NCBI RefSeq assembly: GCF_033242265.1
Contig: NZ_BTFW01000001.1
Coordinates: 124,001-188,000, forward strand
Source of the DNA: Novosphingobium sp. IK01
GTDB taxonomy: Bacteria; Pseudomonadota; Alphaproteobacteria; Sphingomonadales; Sphingomonadaceae
Reading direction: 5' to 3'
DNA length: 64,000 nucleotides
Shown here piece by piece: positions 21,069-30,774 of the stretch. Under the pieces are notes generated by a model that made no database searches, was not told the origin of the DNA, and was given only the letters and a program-made list of their open reading frames with translations. The stretch's first letter is position 1, and each line of letters begins with the position of its first letter. A program made the translations under genes and the position numbers.

Positions 21069-21151
21069 TAACCCCGATACCACCCTTTGATCGTGCCGCT
21101 ATGGCCCGTCCTGCGGAGCGCCAGCGCGTTGGCGGCAGCCCCATGCTGACT

Positions 21152-21157
21152 ATTATA
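21152..21157 (-). promoter_or_regulatory. Candidate -10 element ahead of rpoD
   Basis: A consensus TATAAT is present on the minus strand, 84 bases upstream of the rpoD ATG and overlapping the dnaG stop codon. No good -35 hexamer is seen 16-18 bp further upstream, so an internal rpoD promoter is only a possibility. Confidence 0.35.
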
Positions 21158-23024
21158 ACGATGCACGAGTGCGACCCATTTGCCCCAACCGGGCCAGCAA
21201 AGCCAGCCTTCGTTGCAGCAATCGTTGCTGTTCGGCAAAACTTTCGTCGGATATTTCCGTTTCAAAACGCTCTGTGGCCTGCGTCAGCGCCAGTTCGACC
21301 GCCGGAAGCTCGACGATCAGCTCGATCGCTTCGGCCAATTCGTCGAGTGCGGTGGCACTTTGCCCTGACAGAAAGCCGAATCGCAATCCGTCGTAGTCAT
21401 CTGCCGTCGGCAACCGAAGCTGCCGTGCCTCCAATATGGGACGCAAGGCGGCGCTTTCAAGCGGTTCGCCCGATTCGGAAAATACGAGGAGGGTGTCGAG
21501 CAGGGCGGCCATGTCCGGGTGGGCCGGATGGATGCGCGCGAGTGTCTCGCTGTGCCGGGCAAGCGCCTGGGGATGGATGACGAGGCCCGCCAGCACGGCG
21601 GCCAGCAGCGCATCGCCCGAGCCGACCTTTTGCGTCAGGCGCGTGGCGGTTTCGGGGGCCAGCGGCGGGGGCGGGGGTGTCCATCCCCCCCGCCCGGTTC
21701 GGGCGCCCTGTGCCGGACGGGCTGGGCTCCGGGGCGCAAATGGCGCGCGCTCGCGCCGGGCAAAGGCCAGTTCGCCAAAACGGTCGAGCAGTTCGCGGCG
21801 ATAGAGGGCCTTGATGTCGGGGTGCTGGATCGTCTCGCAATGGTCGAGCAACCGCGCCTTGAGGCCCGCCTTGTCCTCGGGCGTGGCGAGGGGGGCGGCG
21901 TCGCGTTCGCCCTCCCACAGCACGTCGACGAGGCTGCGCGCCTCGCCCAGCAGGCCGAGCATGGCTTCGCGCCCGCGCTTCTTCACCACGTCGTCCGGGT
22001 CCATCCCGTCGGGCAGGGTGACGATGCGCAGGGAGTGGCCGGGGCGCAGCAGGGGCAGGGCGCGCGCCACGGCCTTCATCGCCGCGCGCTTGCCCGCGCT
22101 GTCGCCGTCAAAGCACAGGGTCGGGCATTCGGTCACGCGCCACAGGCGTTCGAGCTGGTGTTCGGTGAGTGCGGTGCCCAGCGGGGCGACCGCCTCGGCC
22201 AGGCCAGCGGCGGCCAGCGCCACCACGTCCATGTAGCCCTCGACCACCACGATCCGCGAGGCCGAGCGCGCGGCGGGCGCGGCGCGGTGGAGATTGTAGA
22301 GCGTGCGGCCCTTGTCGAACAGCGGAGTGTCCGGCGAATTCAGATACTTGGGGGCGTCAGTCTTGTCCGCCGTCAGGATGCGCCCGCCAAAGGCGATGAT
22401 CCGCCCGCGCTGGTCGGCAATCGGCAGCATCAGGCGCCCGCGAAAGCGGTCGTAGGGGGTCTTGCCCTCGACCACGATCTGGAGTCCGGCCTCGACCAGC
22501 ATGGCCTCGGGAAACCGGGACAGCGCCTGTTTGAGCGCGGTGCGGCTGTCGGGCGCATAGCCGAAGCCGAATTCGCGCATGATGTGGGCCGGAAACCCGC
22601 GCGAGGCCAGATAGGCGCGCGCAGCCTCGCCGCCGGGGCCCTTCAGGCTCTCGACGAAGAAATCCTGCGCGGCCTGCATCACGTCGTGGAGCGTCTTGGC
22701 TTCCTGCGCGCGGCGCGCGGCCTGACGGTCCATTTCGGGCATGTCCATGCCCGCCTGCGCGGCCAGTTCCTTGACCGCCTCGATGAAGGGCAGGCCCTGA
22801 TGGTCGGTCATCCAGCGGATCACGTCGCCATGGGCGCCGCAGCCGAAGCAGTGGTAGAAGCCCTTTTCGTCGTTGATCGTGAAGCTGGGCGTCTTTTCGT
22901 TGTGGAACGGGCAGCAGGCCTTGAACTCGCGCCCCGCCTTCTGGACGCGGATCGACCGCCCGATCACGCCCGAGAGCGCGATCCGGCTGCGCAGTTCGTC
23001 CAGCCATTGTGGGGAAAGGCTCAT
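21153..23024 (-). CDS. dnaG: DNA primase
   Basis: Makes RNA primers for DNA replication together with the replicative helicase. The 623-residue protein has the N-terminal zinc-binding domain (CPFH at about residues 38-41 and CFGC near 59-62), the DnaG core with GRLMLPIADQRGRIIAFGGR, and the TOPRIM domain with VVVEGYMDVVALAAAG and FDGDSAGKRAAMKA. A Pro/Arg-rich linker near residues 425-455 leads to the C-terminal helicase-binding domain. It lies between yqeY and rpoD on the minus strand. Confidence 0.97.
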   Translation of the reverse strand: MSLSPQWLDELRSRIALSGVIGRSIRVQKAGREFKACCPFHNEKTPSFTINDEKGFYHCFGCGAHGDVIRWMTDHQGLPFIEAVKELAAQAGMDMPEMDRQAARRAQEAKTLHDVMQAAQDFFVESLKGPGGEAARAYLASRGFPAHIMREFGFGYAPDSRTALKQALSRFPEAMLVEAGLQIVVEGKTPYDRFRGRLMLPIADQRGRIIAFGGRILTADKTDAPKYLNSPDTPLFDKGRTLYNLHRAAPAARSASRIVVVEGYMDVVALAAAGLAEAVAPLGTALTEHQLERLWRVTECPTLCFDGDSAGKRAAMKAVARALPLLRPGHSLRIVTLPDGMDPDDVVKKRGREAMLGLLGEARSLVDVLWEGERDAAPLATPEDKAGLKARLLDHCETIQHPDIKALYRRELLDRFGELAFARRERAPFAPRSPARPAQGARTGRGGWTPPPPPLAPETATRLTQKVGSGDALLAAVLAGLVIHPQALARHSETLARIHPAHPDMAALLDTLLVFSESGEPLESAALRPILEARQLRLPTADDYDGLRFGFLSGQSATALDELAEAIELIVELPAVELALTQATERFETEISDESFAEQQRLLQRRLALLARLGQMGRTRASL

Positions 23025-23064
23025 GGCCTGCTGTTGCCCCCTCCGTCAGGTCTGCGGCCTGTCA

Positions 23065-23121
23065 CCTCCCCCACGGCGTGGGGGAGGATCAGGTGGTCCT
23101 GCTCCTCCCCGCTGGCGGGGA
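23065..23121. repeat. Pair of intergenic palindromes (REP-like)
   Basis: Two GC-rich palindromes sit side by side in the yqeY-dnaG gap. The first has 10-base arms CCTCCCCCAC / GTGGGGGAGG with a 3-base loop (23065-23087). The second has 7-base arms TCCCCGC / GCGGGGA with a 2-base loop (23106-23121). This arrangement resembles dispersed intergenic repeats of many proteobacterial genomes. No other full copy was seen in the window. Confidence 0.55.
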
Positions 23122-23172
23122 AGGCGCGCGCGCCCGCAGGGCGTGGTGGAGGGGCTGCCCCGCGCATCATGA

Positions 23173-23625
23173 TCAGGCGAGCGCGGCCTTCACCAGGCCA
23201 CTGGCCTTGCCCATGTCGATCTGGGTGCCGTGGCGGGCCTTGAGCTGGGCGACGACGCGGCCCATGTCCTTCATGCCGGTGGCGCCCAGTTCTTCCTTGA
23301 TGCCGAGAATCAGGGCTGAGACTTCCTCGTCCGAGAGCTGGGCGGGAAGGAATTCCTCGATCACGGCCAGTTCGGCCTGCTCGACTTCGGCGAGTTCGGG
23401 GCGACCGCCCTGCACATAGAGGGCAATCGATTCGCGGCGCTGTTTGACCATCTTCTGGAGCACGTCGATCACCAGCGCGTCGTCGTCGGGGACAGTGGCG
23501 GCGGTGCGCAGCTCGATGTCCTTGTCCTTGAGCTTGGCCAGGATCAGGCGGACGGCAGCCAGGCGGCTCTTGTCGCCGGCCTTCATGGAAGCCACTTGCG
23601 CAGCCTTGATCGTGTCGCGGATCAT
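23173..23625 (-). CDS. yqeY: GatB/YqeY domain protein
   Basis: Small helical protein of 150 residues related to the C-terminal tRNA-binding part of GatB; the cellular role of free-standing YqeY is not settled. MIRDTIKAAQVASMKAGDKSRLAAVRLILAKLKDKDIE is the typical N-terminus, followed by DVLQKMVKQRRESIALY, EFLPAQLSDEEV and the C-terminal MGRVVAQLKARHGTQIDMGKASGLVKAAL. The start is taken at 23625 because the longer frame to 23655 adds residues outside the family. The yqeY-dnaG-rpoD order is common in alphaproteobacteria. Confidence 0.93.
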   Translation of the reverse strand: MIRDTIKAAQVASMKAGDKSRLAAVRLILAKLKDKDIELRTAATVPDDDALVIDVLQKMVKQRRESIALYVQGGRPELAEVEQAELAVIEEFLPAQLSDEEVSALILGIKEELGATGMKDMGRVVAQLKARHGTQIDMGKASGLVKAALA

Positions 23626-23784
23626 GTCATTGTTCCTGTGGGGTGGGGCCGTCATGTGGCGGCAAAGGAATCGCTCTAGGACAAACTTTCTCGCACCGCT
23701 AGGTTGACGCTGGCAGGAATGGGGCTTAGCGGGCGGCTCTTAGCAACATCGTTATTCCCCCTGCCAACGGAGCGACCCCACATC

Positions 23785-24975
23785 ATGGCCGACCCCGCCT
23801 TTTCGCTTGCGCCCCAACCTGACGGAGCCACGGGTGTTCTCGTGCTTGCCGATGGTCAAGTCGCGTGGGGCCGCGGATTTGGCGCCGTGGGCGAAGCCGT
23901 CGGCGAAGTGTGCTTCAACACCGCCATGACCGGCTATCAGGAAGTGATGACCGATCCGAGCTATGCCTCGCAGATCGTGACCTTCACGTTCCCCCACATC
24001 GGCAATGTCGGCACCAACGCGGAAGACATGGAAAGCCATGGCGTCCCCGGCGCCGTGGGCTGCGTGGTCCGCGAAGACGTGACCGCACCCGCCAATTTCC
24101 GCGCCCAGGGCACGTTCCAGGCCTGGATGGAAGCGCAAGGGCGCATCGGCATCTCGGGTGTCGATACCCGCGCGCTGACCCGCCGCATCCGCGTGTCGGG
24201 CGCGCCCAACGCGGTCATCGCGCACAACCCCGAAGGCACGTTCGACCTGCCCGCGCTGCTGGAAAAGGCGCGCGCCTGGCAGGGCCTCGAAGGCCTCGAC
24301 CTTGCCATTGCCGTGACCCGCAAGGATCGCGAAGAGTGGGAAGGCTCGCTCTGGCATCTGGGCGAGGGCTATACCCTTCCCGAGGGAACCGCCCCCGGAG
24401 ATTCTGGCCGCCCGCATGTCGTGGCGATGGATTTCGGCGCCAAGGACAACATTTTCCGCAATATCGTCGCCGCAGGCGCCGATGTGACGGTGGTTCCGGC
24501 CAAGACGACCGCCGAAGAGATCCTCGCGCTCAAGCCGGCGGGCGTGTTCCTGTCGAACGGGCCGGGCGATCCGGCGGCGACGGGCGCCTATGCCGTGCCG
24601 GTGATCCAGAAACTGCTGGCCGCTGACATGCCGATCTTCGGGATCTGCCTTGGCCACCAGATGCTCGGCCTTGCCGCTGGCGCGCGCACGACCAAGATGA
24701 ACCAGGGCCATCGCGGCGCCAACCACCCGGTCCAGCGCAAGGACGATGGCGTGGTGGAAATCACCTCGATGAACCATGGCTTTGCCATCGACAACACCCC
24801 CGGCGCGCTGCCCGAAACCGTGATCGAGACCCATGTCTCGCTGTTCGACGGTTCGAACTGCGGCATCGCCATTGCGGGCAAGAAGGCCTTTGGCGTGCAA
24901 TATCACCCCGAGGCTTCGCCCGGACCGCAAGACAGTTTCTACTTGTTCGAGAAGTTTGTCGGAATGCTGGGCTAA
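23785..24975 (+). CDS. carA: Carbamoyl-phosphate synthase small subunit
   Basis: Glutaminase subunit that supplies ammonia to CarB for carbamoyl phosphate, feeding arginine and pyrimidine synthesis. The 396-residue protein starts MADPAFSLAP. The N-terminal domain has GEVCFNTAMTGYQEVMTDPSYA and GVDTRALTRRIRV. The class I glutamine amidotransferase domain has LSNGPGDPAA, the catalytic Cys in FGICLGHQMLGLA and the His/Glu pair in FGVQYHPEASPGP. carB follows after 85 bp. The frame is open from 23704, but MADPAF is the expected start. Confidence 0.98.
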   Translation: MADPAFSLAPQPDGATGVLVLADGQVAWGRGFGAVGEAVGEVCFNTAMTGYQEVMTDPSYASQIVTFTFPHIGNVGTNAEDMESHGVPGAVGCVVREDVTAPANFRAQGTFQAWMEAQGRIGISGVDTRALTRRIRVSGAPNAVIAHNPEGTFDLPALLEKARAWQGLEGLDLAIAVTRKDREEWEGSLWHLGEGYTLPEGTAPGDSGRPHVVAMDFGAKDNIFRNIVAAGADVTVVPAKTTAEEILALKPAGVFLSNGPGDPAATGAYAVPVIQKLLAADMPIFGICLGHQMLGLAAGARTTKMNQGHRGANHPVQRKDDGVVEITSMNHGFAIDNTPGALPETVIETHVSLFDGSNCGIAIAGKKAFGVQYHPEASPGPQDSFYLFEKFVGMLG

Positions 24976-25060
24976 CCGCCCGGAAACGCTGAAAAACCAT
25001 TGAACACTTCAAGCCGTGCCCGGCACGGCGGTCGCAAGAACCAAGAATAAAGGCCCTCGT

Positions 25061-28000
25061 ATGCCCAAGCGCACTGACATCTCCTCGATCCTGATTATCG
25101 GCGCCGGGCCGATTGTCATCGGCCAGGCCTGCGAGTTCGACTATTCGGGCACGCAGGCGGTCAAGGCGCTCAAGGAAGAGGGCTACCGCATCATCCTGGT
25201 GAACTCCAATCCGGCGACGATCATGACCGACCCGGAAATGGCCGACGCCACCTATGTCGAGCCGATCACCCCCGAGGTCGTCGCCAAGATCATCGCCAAG
25301 GAGCGCCCGGACGCTGTGCTGCCGACGATGGGCGGGCAGACCGCGCTCAACACCGCGCTCGCGCTCGCGCAGGATGGTACGCTCGAAAAGTATGACGTGA
25401 CCATGATCGGCGCCAATGCCGAAGCCATCGACAAGGCCGAAGACCGCCAGAAGTTCCGCGATGCGATGGACAAGATCGGCCTCGAATCGGCGCGTTCGGG
25501 CGTGGCGCACACGGTCGAGGAAGCCCTCGCGGTGCTCGAAACCACGGGCTTGCCCTCGATCATCCGTCCGAGCTTCACGCTCGGCGGCACGGGCGGCGGC
25601 ATTGCCTACAACAAGGACGAGTTCATCAAGATCGTGCGCGGCGGTCTCGAAGCCTCGCCGACGACCGAAGTCCTGATCGAGGAATCGCTCCTCGGCTGGA
25701 AGGAATACGAGATGGAAGTCGTCCGTGACCGGAACGACAATGCCATCATCATCTGCTCGATCGAGAACGTCGATCCGATGGGCGTGCACACGGGCGACTC
25801 GATCACGGTGGCCCCGGCGCTCACGCTGACCGACAAGGAATACCAGATCATGCGCAATGCATCGATCGCGGTGCTCCGTGAAATCGGTGTGGAAACAGGC
25901 GGTTCGAACGTACAGTTCGCGGTCAATCCCAAGGATGGCCGCCTGATCGTGATCGAGATGAACCCGCGCGTGTCGCGTTCTTCGGCGCTCGCTTCGAAGG
26001 CCACCGGCTTCCCGATCGCCAAGGTCGCGGCCAAGCTGGCCGTCGGCTATACCCTCGACGAGATCACCAACGACATCACCGGCGCGACGCCTGCCAGCTT
26101 CGAGCCGACCATCGACTACGTCGTCACCAAGATCCCGCGCTTCGCCTTTGAAAAGTTCAAGGGTTCCGAGCCGCTGCTCTCGACGGCGATGAAGTCGGTC
26201 GGCGAAGTCATGGCGATTGGCCGCAACCTCAAGGAATCGCTCCAGAAGGCGCTGCGCGGCCTCGAAACCGGGCTCGACGGCTTCAACCGCTACGACGAAC
26301 TCGAAGGCGCCTCGCGCGACGAGATCAACGCCGCGCTCAGCCGCGCCACGCCCGAGCGCCTGCTCGTCGTCGGCCAGGCTTTCCGCGAGGGCTTTTCGGT
26401 CGAGGACGTTCACGCCGTCACCAAGTACGAGCCGTGGTTCCTGCGTCACATCGCCGAGATCATCGCCGAGGAAGAGGACATCATCGCCAATGGCCTGCCC
26501 GTCACGGCGCAGGGCATGCGCCGCGTCAAGGCCATGGGCTTCTCGGACAAGCGCCTCGCCAAGCTGGCGGTGCGTTCGGCCCACCTCAAGGGCAGCGCCA
26601 ACCATGCGCGCTCGGGCCTCGTCCACGATATCGTGACGGCCATGGCCGGCGCGACGAGCGAAGCGGAAGTGCGCGCGCTGCGCCACAAGCTGGGTGTGCG
26701 CCCGGTGTTCAAGCGCATCGACAGCTGCGCGGCCGAGTTCGAGGCGGTTACGCCCTACATGTACTCGACGTACGAAGGCGGCCTGTTCGGCGAGCCGGAG
26801 AACGAGGCGGCCCCCAGCGACCGTCGCAAGATCGTGATCCTGGGCGGCGGTCCCAACCGTATCGGCCAGGGGATCGAGTTCGACTATTGCTGCTGCCATG
26901 CGTGTTTTGCACTGGAAGAAGCCGGGTTCGAGACCATCATGGTCAACTGCAACCCCGAAACCGTCTCGACCGACTACGACACCTCGGACCGTCTGTACTT
27001 CGAGCCGCTGACCGGTGAAGACGTGCTCGAAATCCTCGACATCGAGCGGTCCAACGGCGAACTGGTCGGCGTGATCGTGCAGTTTGGCGGGCAGACCCCG
27101 CTCAAGCTGGCACAGGCGCTCGAAGACGCGGGCATCCCGATCCTGGGCACGTCGCCCGACGCCATCGACCTTGCCGAAGACCGCGAGCGCTTTGCCGCTC
27201 TGGTCGAGAAGCTCAAGCTGCGCCAGCCGGCCAACGGCATTGCCCGCAGCCGCGAGGAAGCCATCGCGGTGGCCAGCCGCATCGGCTACCCGGTGCTGAT
27301 GCGTCCGAGCTATGTGCTCGGTGGCCGTGCGATGGAAATCGTCGACAGCCAGGCCCAGCTCGAAGACTATATCACGACTGCCGTGAAGGTCTCGGGTGAC
27401 AGCCCGGTGCTGATCGACCAGTACTTGCGCGACGCCATCGAATGCGATGTCGACGCGCTGGCCGATGGCGAGACCGTGCGCGTGGCCGGTGTGCTCCAGC
27501 ACATCGAGGAAGCGGGCATCCACTCGGGCGACAGCGCCTGCACGCTGCCCCCCTACAACCTGCCTGCCGAAATCATCGCCGAAATGGAGCGTCAGGCCGT
27601 CCTGCTGGCCCAGGCGCTGGGCGTGCGCGGCCTCATGAACATCCAGTTCGCGGTCAAGGATGGCGAGGTCTACCTGATCGAGGTGAACCCGCGCGCCAGC
27701 CGCACGGTGCCCTTCGTGGCCAAGGCTGTGGGCCAGCCGGTGGCCAAGTATGCCGCACGCGTGATGGCGGGCGAGCGTCTGGCCGACCTGCCGGAAATCC
27801 GCCGTGACATCGACTATATGGCGGTCAAGGAAGCGGTGTTCCCGTTCGCGCGCTTCCCCGGCGTCGATCCGGTGCTTTCGCCCGAGATGAAGTCGACCGG
27901 CGAGGTCATGGGCATCGACGGCAACTTTGCGGTGGCCTTTGCCAAGGCCCAGCTGGGTGCGGGCATGCGCCTGCCGCTCGAAGGGACGGTGTTCGTCTCG

Positions 28001-28375
28001 GTCAAGGATACCGACAAGGCGGTCGTCCTGCCCGGCGTGCGCAAGCTGGCGAACATGGGCTTCAAGATTGTCGCGACGAGCGGGACCGCGCGTTTCCTCA
28101 AGGCCGAGGGCGTCGAGGTCGAACTGGTGAACAAGGTGGCCGAAGGCCGTCCGCACATCGTCGACCGCATCATCGACGGCAAGATTGCCCTGATCTTCAA
28201 CACCACCGAAGGCTGGCAGAGCCACAAGGACTCGCAATCGATCCGTGGGTCGGCTCTCAATGGCAAGGTGCCCTACTTCACCACCGCCACCGCTTCGGTG
28301 GCCGCGGCCGAAGCGATCGAGGCTTTGCGCAGTGCCGAACTTGAAGTGAAGCCGCTGCAAGACTATTATCGTTGA
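25061..28375 (+). CDS. carB: Carbamoyl-phosphate synthase large subunit
   Basis: Makes carbamoyl phosphate from bicarbonate, two ATP and ammonia delivered by CarA. At 1,104 residues it is full length. It begins [30 protein letters not shown]. The two ATP-grasp halves are duplicated: the second starts near residue 590 at [24 protein letters not shown]. The C-terminal MGS-like allosteric domain has [37 protein letters not shown]. The gene pairs with carA. Its long antisense open frame is a codon-bias artefact. Confidence 0.98.
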   Translation: MPKRTDISSILIIGAGPIVIGQACEFDYSGTQAVKALKEEGYRIILVNSNPATIMTDPEMADATYVEPITPEVVAKIIAKERPDAVLPTMGGQTALNTALALAQDGTLEKYDVTMIGANAEAIDKAEDRQKFRDAMDKIGLESARSGVAHTVEEALAVLETTGLPSIIRPSFTLGGTGGGIAYNKDEFIKIVRGGLEASPTTEVLIEESLLGWKEYEMEVVRDRNDNAIIICSIENVDPMGVHTGDSITVAPALTLTDKEYQIMRNASIAVLREIGVETGGSNVQFAVNPKDGRLIVIEMNPRVSRSSALASKATGFPIAKVAAKLAVGYTLDEITNDITGATPASFEPTIDYVVTKIPRFAFEKFKGSEPLLSTAMKSVGEVMAIGRNLKESLQKALRGLETGLDGFNRYDELEGASRDEINAALSRATPERLLVVGQAFREGFSVEDVHAVTKYEPWFLRHIAEIIAEEEDIIANGLPVTAQGMRRVKAMGFSDKRLAKLAVRSAHLKGSANHARSGLVHDIVTAMAGATSEAEVRALRHKLGVRPVFKRIDSCAAEFEAVTPYMYSTYEGGLFGEPENEAAPSDRRKIVILGGGPNRIGQGIEFDYCCCHACFALEEAGFETIMVNCNPETVSTDYDTSDRLYFEPLTGEDVLEILDIERSNGELVGVIVQFGGQTPLKLAQALEDAGIPILGTSPDAIDLAEDRERFAALVEKLKLRQPANGIARSREEAIAVASRIGYPVLMRPSYVLGGRAMEIVDSQAQLEDYITTAVKVSGDSPVLIDQYLRDAIECDVDALADGETVRVAGVLQHIEEAGIHSGDSACTLPPYNLPAEIIAEMERQAVLLAQALGVRGLMNIQFAVKDGEVYLIEVNPRASRTVPFVAKAVGQPVAKYAARVMAGERLADLPEIRRDIDYMAVKEAVFPFARFPGVDPVLSPEMKSTGEVMGIDGNFAVAFAKAQLGAGMRLPLEGTVFVSVKDTDKAVVLPGVRKLANMGFKIVATSGTARFLKAEGVEVELVNKVAEGRPHIVDRIIDGKIALIFNTTEGWQSHKDSQSIRGSALNGKVPYFTTATASVAAAEAIEALRSAELEVKPLQDYYR

Positions 28376-28499
28376 CCGCATTTGTGTTCCCCTTCCGCAG
28401 CGGCCAATGAGGGCCAGGCCGGTTTGACCGGTCTGGCAGGGGAACGTTTTTCCTGTGTGCCCGCTGCCGGGGCAGGGAATGGAAAGAGAAGGACTACGG

Positions 28500-28976
28500 A
28501 TGGCCAGTGTCGAAAAGCTGCCGATGCTCCAGGAAGGCTACGAAAAGCTGACCGCCGAGCTCAAGCTGCTGCGCGATGAGCGTCCCAGAATCGTCGATGC
28601 CATCGAGGAAGCGCGTGCCCACGGCGATCTTTCGGAAAACGCCGAATATCACGCCGCCAAGGAACGCCAGGGCCAGGTCGAGGCGACGATCGCCGATCTG
28701 GAAGACAAGATCAGCCGCGCCCACATCATCGACCCCACGACGCTTTCGGGCGATCGCATCGTGTTCGGGGCGACGGTGACCCTGCTCGACGACGATGACA
28801 AGCCCGTGCGCTACCAGATCGTCGGCCAGGCCGAGGCCGATGCCAAGCGTGGCCGGATCAGCTACAGCTCGCCGCTGGGCCGCGCGCTGATCGGCCGCAA
28901 GGTCGACGAAGAGGTCGAAGTGACGGTTCCTTCGGGCGACAAGTGCTACCTCGTCCAGAAGATCGAGTTCATCTGA
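28500..28976 (+). CDS. greA: Transcription elongation factor GreA
   Basis: Rescues backtracked RNA polymerase by stimulating transcript cleavage through the secondary channel. The 158-residue protein has the N-terminal coiled coil (about residues 8-77) with the acidic tip and the signature [33 protein letters not shown]. The C-terminal FKBP-like domain has [21 protein letters not shown] and [30 protein letters not shown] precedes the ATG. It follows carB, as often in alphaproteobacteria, and ends at a strong terminator. Confidence 0.97.
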   Translation: MASVEKLPMLQEGYEKLTAELKLLRDERPRIVDAIEEARAHGDLSENAEYHAAKERQGQVEATIADLEDKISRAHIIDPTTLSGDRIVFGATVTLLDDDDKPVRYQIVGQAEADAKRGRISYSSPLGRALIGRKVDEEVEVTVPSGDKCYLVQKIEFI

Positions 28977-28995
28977 TCTCGTTTCGACAGAACGC

Positions 28996-29034
28996 AAAAA
29001 GGCCCCGGAAACCGATGTTTCCGGGGCCTTTTTC
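28996..29034. terminator. Terminator after greA, shared with the convergent DUF4170 gene
   Basis: AAAAAGGCCCCGGAAAC pairs with GTTTCCGGGGCCTTTTT around a short loop, giving a stem of more than 12 bp flanked by A and T tracts, so it can act in both directions. Confidence 0.92.
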
Positions 29035-29052
29035 ATGTCCGTGAAGGACAGC

Positions 29053-29274
29053 TCAGTCTTCGGGCTGGGCCGGATCGAGCAGCTTGTGGAGGTGGACCAC
29101 CACATAGCGCATTTCGGCATCATCGACCGTACGCTGGGCAGCGGAGCGCCAGGCTTCTTCGGCAGAGGCATAGTCTTCGTAGACACCGACGAGATCGATG
29201 GCTTTGAGATCGACGAATTCGAGGGTCTGCGGGTCCTTGACCCGGCCGCCCATCACAAGATGGAGTTTCTGCAT
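29053..29274 (-). CDS. DUF4170 domain protein
   Basis: Small protein of 73 residues: MQKLHLVMGGRVKDPQTLEF, then DLVGVYEDYASAEEAWRSAAQRTVDDAEMRYVVVHLHKLLDP. The sequence fits DUF4170, a family common in alphaproteobacteria with an alpha/beta fold and no known function. The start is preceded by GGAAGG. It stands alone between greA and the membrane-protein cluster. No membrane segment or metal site is evident. Confidence 0.82.
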   Translation of the reverse strand: MQKLHLVMGGRVKDPQTLEFVDLKAIDLVGVYEDYASAEEAWRSAAQRTVDDAEMRYVVVHLHKLLDPAQPED

Positions 29275-29424
29275 TGTGGCCCTTCCTTGGGGGATGCAGC
29301 CATGCCGATGGCAAAATATGGCCCGGTTCGCAAGGGGGCAGGCATCGGATGGCTTGCAAGATGCGCGCCGCCGCTTGCGAAAATCTGACCTTTTGGCCTT
29401 CCGGCTGTATAATGAGAAACGATA

Positions 29425-29970
29425 TCAGTGCTTGAGGCGGGCGGCCAGTTCGCTCGCGCGGGAGATTGCCAATTCGGCAGCGTCGCGCGCGGCGTGGGTG
29501 GCCACTTCGGCCAGTTCGCCCGCGATCTTGCGGGCTTCGACCGAACGTTCGTGCAGGCGCGCTCCCGTGTCGTGGCTCAGGTCTTCGAGCTTGTGAATGC
29601 CTTCGCGGCCCGCGTCACCCGCCTTGTGGGCATAGCTGCTCGCCACGTCGGCGGCGAAGGCGGCGAGGGCCGTGGCCTTCTTGCCGAGGCCTGCGGCAGT
29701 TGCTGCCGCGGCGATGGGCGAAGCCTTGCGGCGGCGCATGGCACGGCCACCCAGAATGGCGCCGCCCACCACGAGGCCAAGCGCAAGGCCACCGGCAAGG
29801 GCGGCCATCGGATGCTGCTCGACAGCCTGACGGACATTGCCGCCCAGTTCGGCGGCCTTGGCACGGGCCTTTTCGATGGGGGTGGGTTCGACTGCGCGGG
29901 TGTCGCCGGTGGGCGAGGTCGGCACGATAGAGGTGGTCGGGCCAGTGGTCGGGGTTTCTTCGGTCACCAT
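29425..29970 (-). CDS. Predicted membrane-anchored stress protein, DUF883/YqjD-like features
   Basis: Protein of 181 residues, last of four small minus-strand genes. The N-terminus is Thr/Pro-rich and disordered (residues 1-30). KARAKAAELGGNVRQAVEQHP follows, then one glycine-rich transmembrane segment near residues 55-75 (MAALAGGLALGLVVGGAILGG) ending in an RRR positive patch. The C-terminal 90 residues are Ala/Glu/Arg-rich amphipathic helix, like apolipoprotein or LEA-type sequences. The layout of amphipathic helix plus one membrane helix resembles the ElaB/YqjD group, but the order is different, so the family call is weak. The start (29970) is chosen over the upstream frame at 30108. Confidence 0.7.
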   Translation of the reverse strand: MVTEETPTTGPTTSIVPTSPTGDTRAVEPTPIEKARAKAAELGGNVRQAVEQHPMAALAGGLALGLVVGGAILGGRAMRRRKASPIAAAATAAGLGKKATALAAFAADVASSYAHKAGDAGREGIHKLEDLSHDTGARLHERSVEARKIAGELAEVATHAARDAAELAISRASELAARLKH

Positions 29971-29995
29971 GAATCTCCGGATGAGCTTTGTCGTG

Positions 29996-30295
29996 TCAAC
30001 GCTTGGCGAAGGGGCGGCGTTCCCACAGCCAGCCTGCCGCGCGCAGGAGCGGGCGGCGCAGCGACCAACCGGCGAGCAGGGCGAGCGTCGTGCCCAGCGC
30101 GGGGGCATTGTCGCGAACCATCGTGCCCGCGCCGTCGATGGCGTCGACCATCTTGTCGATCGCGCGTTCGCGCAGGCGCTGGGGGATCGGTCGGTCGGTC
30201 AGGTCCTGACGCAGGCTGCTCACTTCGTCACGCAGGCCTTGCCACGCGCGGGCCCGTTCGGCTTCGGCTTCGCGCAGGGTTTGCTCGATGCTCAT
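29996..30295 (-). CDS. Small predicted membrane protein (possibly DUF3618/YqjK-like)
   Basis: Protein of 99 residues starting MSIEQTLREAEAERARAW. The first half is a charged helix with repeated Arg/Glu. The second half has a weakly hydrophobic helix (residues about 64-90, NAPALGTTLALLAGWSLRRPLLRAAGW) and a basic tail. Its start overlaps the stop of the upstream holin-like gene by four bases, so the two are translationally coupled. The position and layout recall YqjK beside yqjDE in enterobacteria; this is inference from context. Confidence 0.65.
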   Translation of the reverse strand: MSIEQTLREAEAERARAWQGLRDEVSSLRQDLTDRPIPQRLRERAIDKMVDAIDGAGTMVRDNAPALGTTLALLAGWSLRRPLLRAAGWLWERRPFAKR

Positions 30296-30726
30296 TGGCC
30301 AGCCTCCTTCCCGGTGGTGTCCAGATTGTCCTTGGTGGCATTACGCTGGCCCAGCAGCAGGTCACGTGCCTCGTTGAAGGCGTGGCGGGCAACCAGCAGG
30401 CTCAGCGCCGCCATCAGCGCCAGTGCCAGCCCGACAACGCCCAGCGCGCCCCACGGGGTGATCAGCGGGGCCAGCGCGAGCAGCAGGCCGACCACCAGCG
30501 CGATTGCCAGCAGGGCGCCGAACACGGCGCCCAGAACGAGGCCGATGGCCACGCGCTTGCCACGGCTGGCGAGGATGCCCGCGCGTGCCTTTTGCAGGGC
30601 GATCTCGGCGGAGAAGACTTCCTCGCCATGGCTGATGATCGCGCGGATGCGGTCTGCCAGCGAGGCGGGGGCGTCCTGCGTGTCCGGTTGCCGGGGCTGT
30701 GCCTCGGGTTCAGTGGCCTGGGTCAT
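30292..30726 (-). CDS. Phage holin family protein (YqjE/Holin-X-like membrane protein)
   Basis: Protein of 144 residues with two close transmembrane segments near residues 60-82 (GLVLGAVFGALLAIALVVGLLLAL) and 85-108 (LITPWGALGVVGLALALMAALSLL). A soluble N-terminal helix carries SLADRIRAIISHGEEVFSAEIALQKARAG, a typical start for the YqjE/actinobacterial Holin-X group. These are chromosomal inner-membrane proteins, not lysis holins. The stop overlaps the next gene by four bases. It sits in the middle of the four-gene cluster. Confidence 0.78.
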   Translation of the reverse strand: MTQATEPEAQPRQPDTQDAPASLADRIRAIISHGEEVFSAEIALQKARAGILASRGKRVAIGLVLGAVFGALLAIALVVGLLLALAPLITPWGALGVVGLALALMAALSLLVARHAFNEARDLLLGQRNATKDNLDTTGKEAGQ

Positions 30727-30774
30727 GCGCGGGCAACCCCCGCGAGTGTGGTCTTTTGCATTGCAATCATGGCC

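Noticed and set aside
24761..28381. Open frame of 1,206 codons antisense to carB
   Set aside because: It mirrors the carB codons in a high-GC gene, is rich in His, Arg and Asp, and shows no family motif; carB itself is complete and clearly recognised.
30292..30726. Holin-family protein as evidence of a prophage
   Set aside because: The sequence fits the chromosomal YqjE/Holin-X group, and no phage structural, lysis or integrase genes are near.
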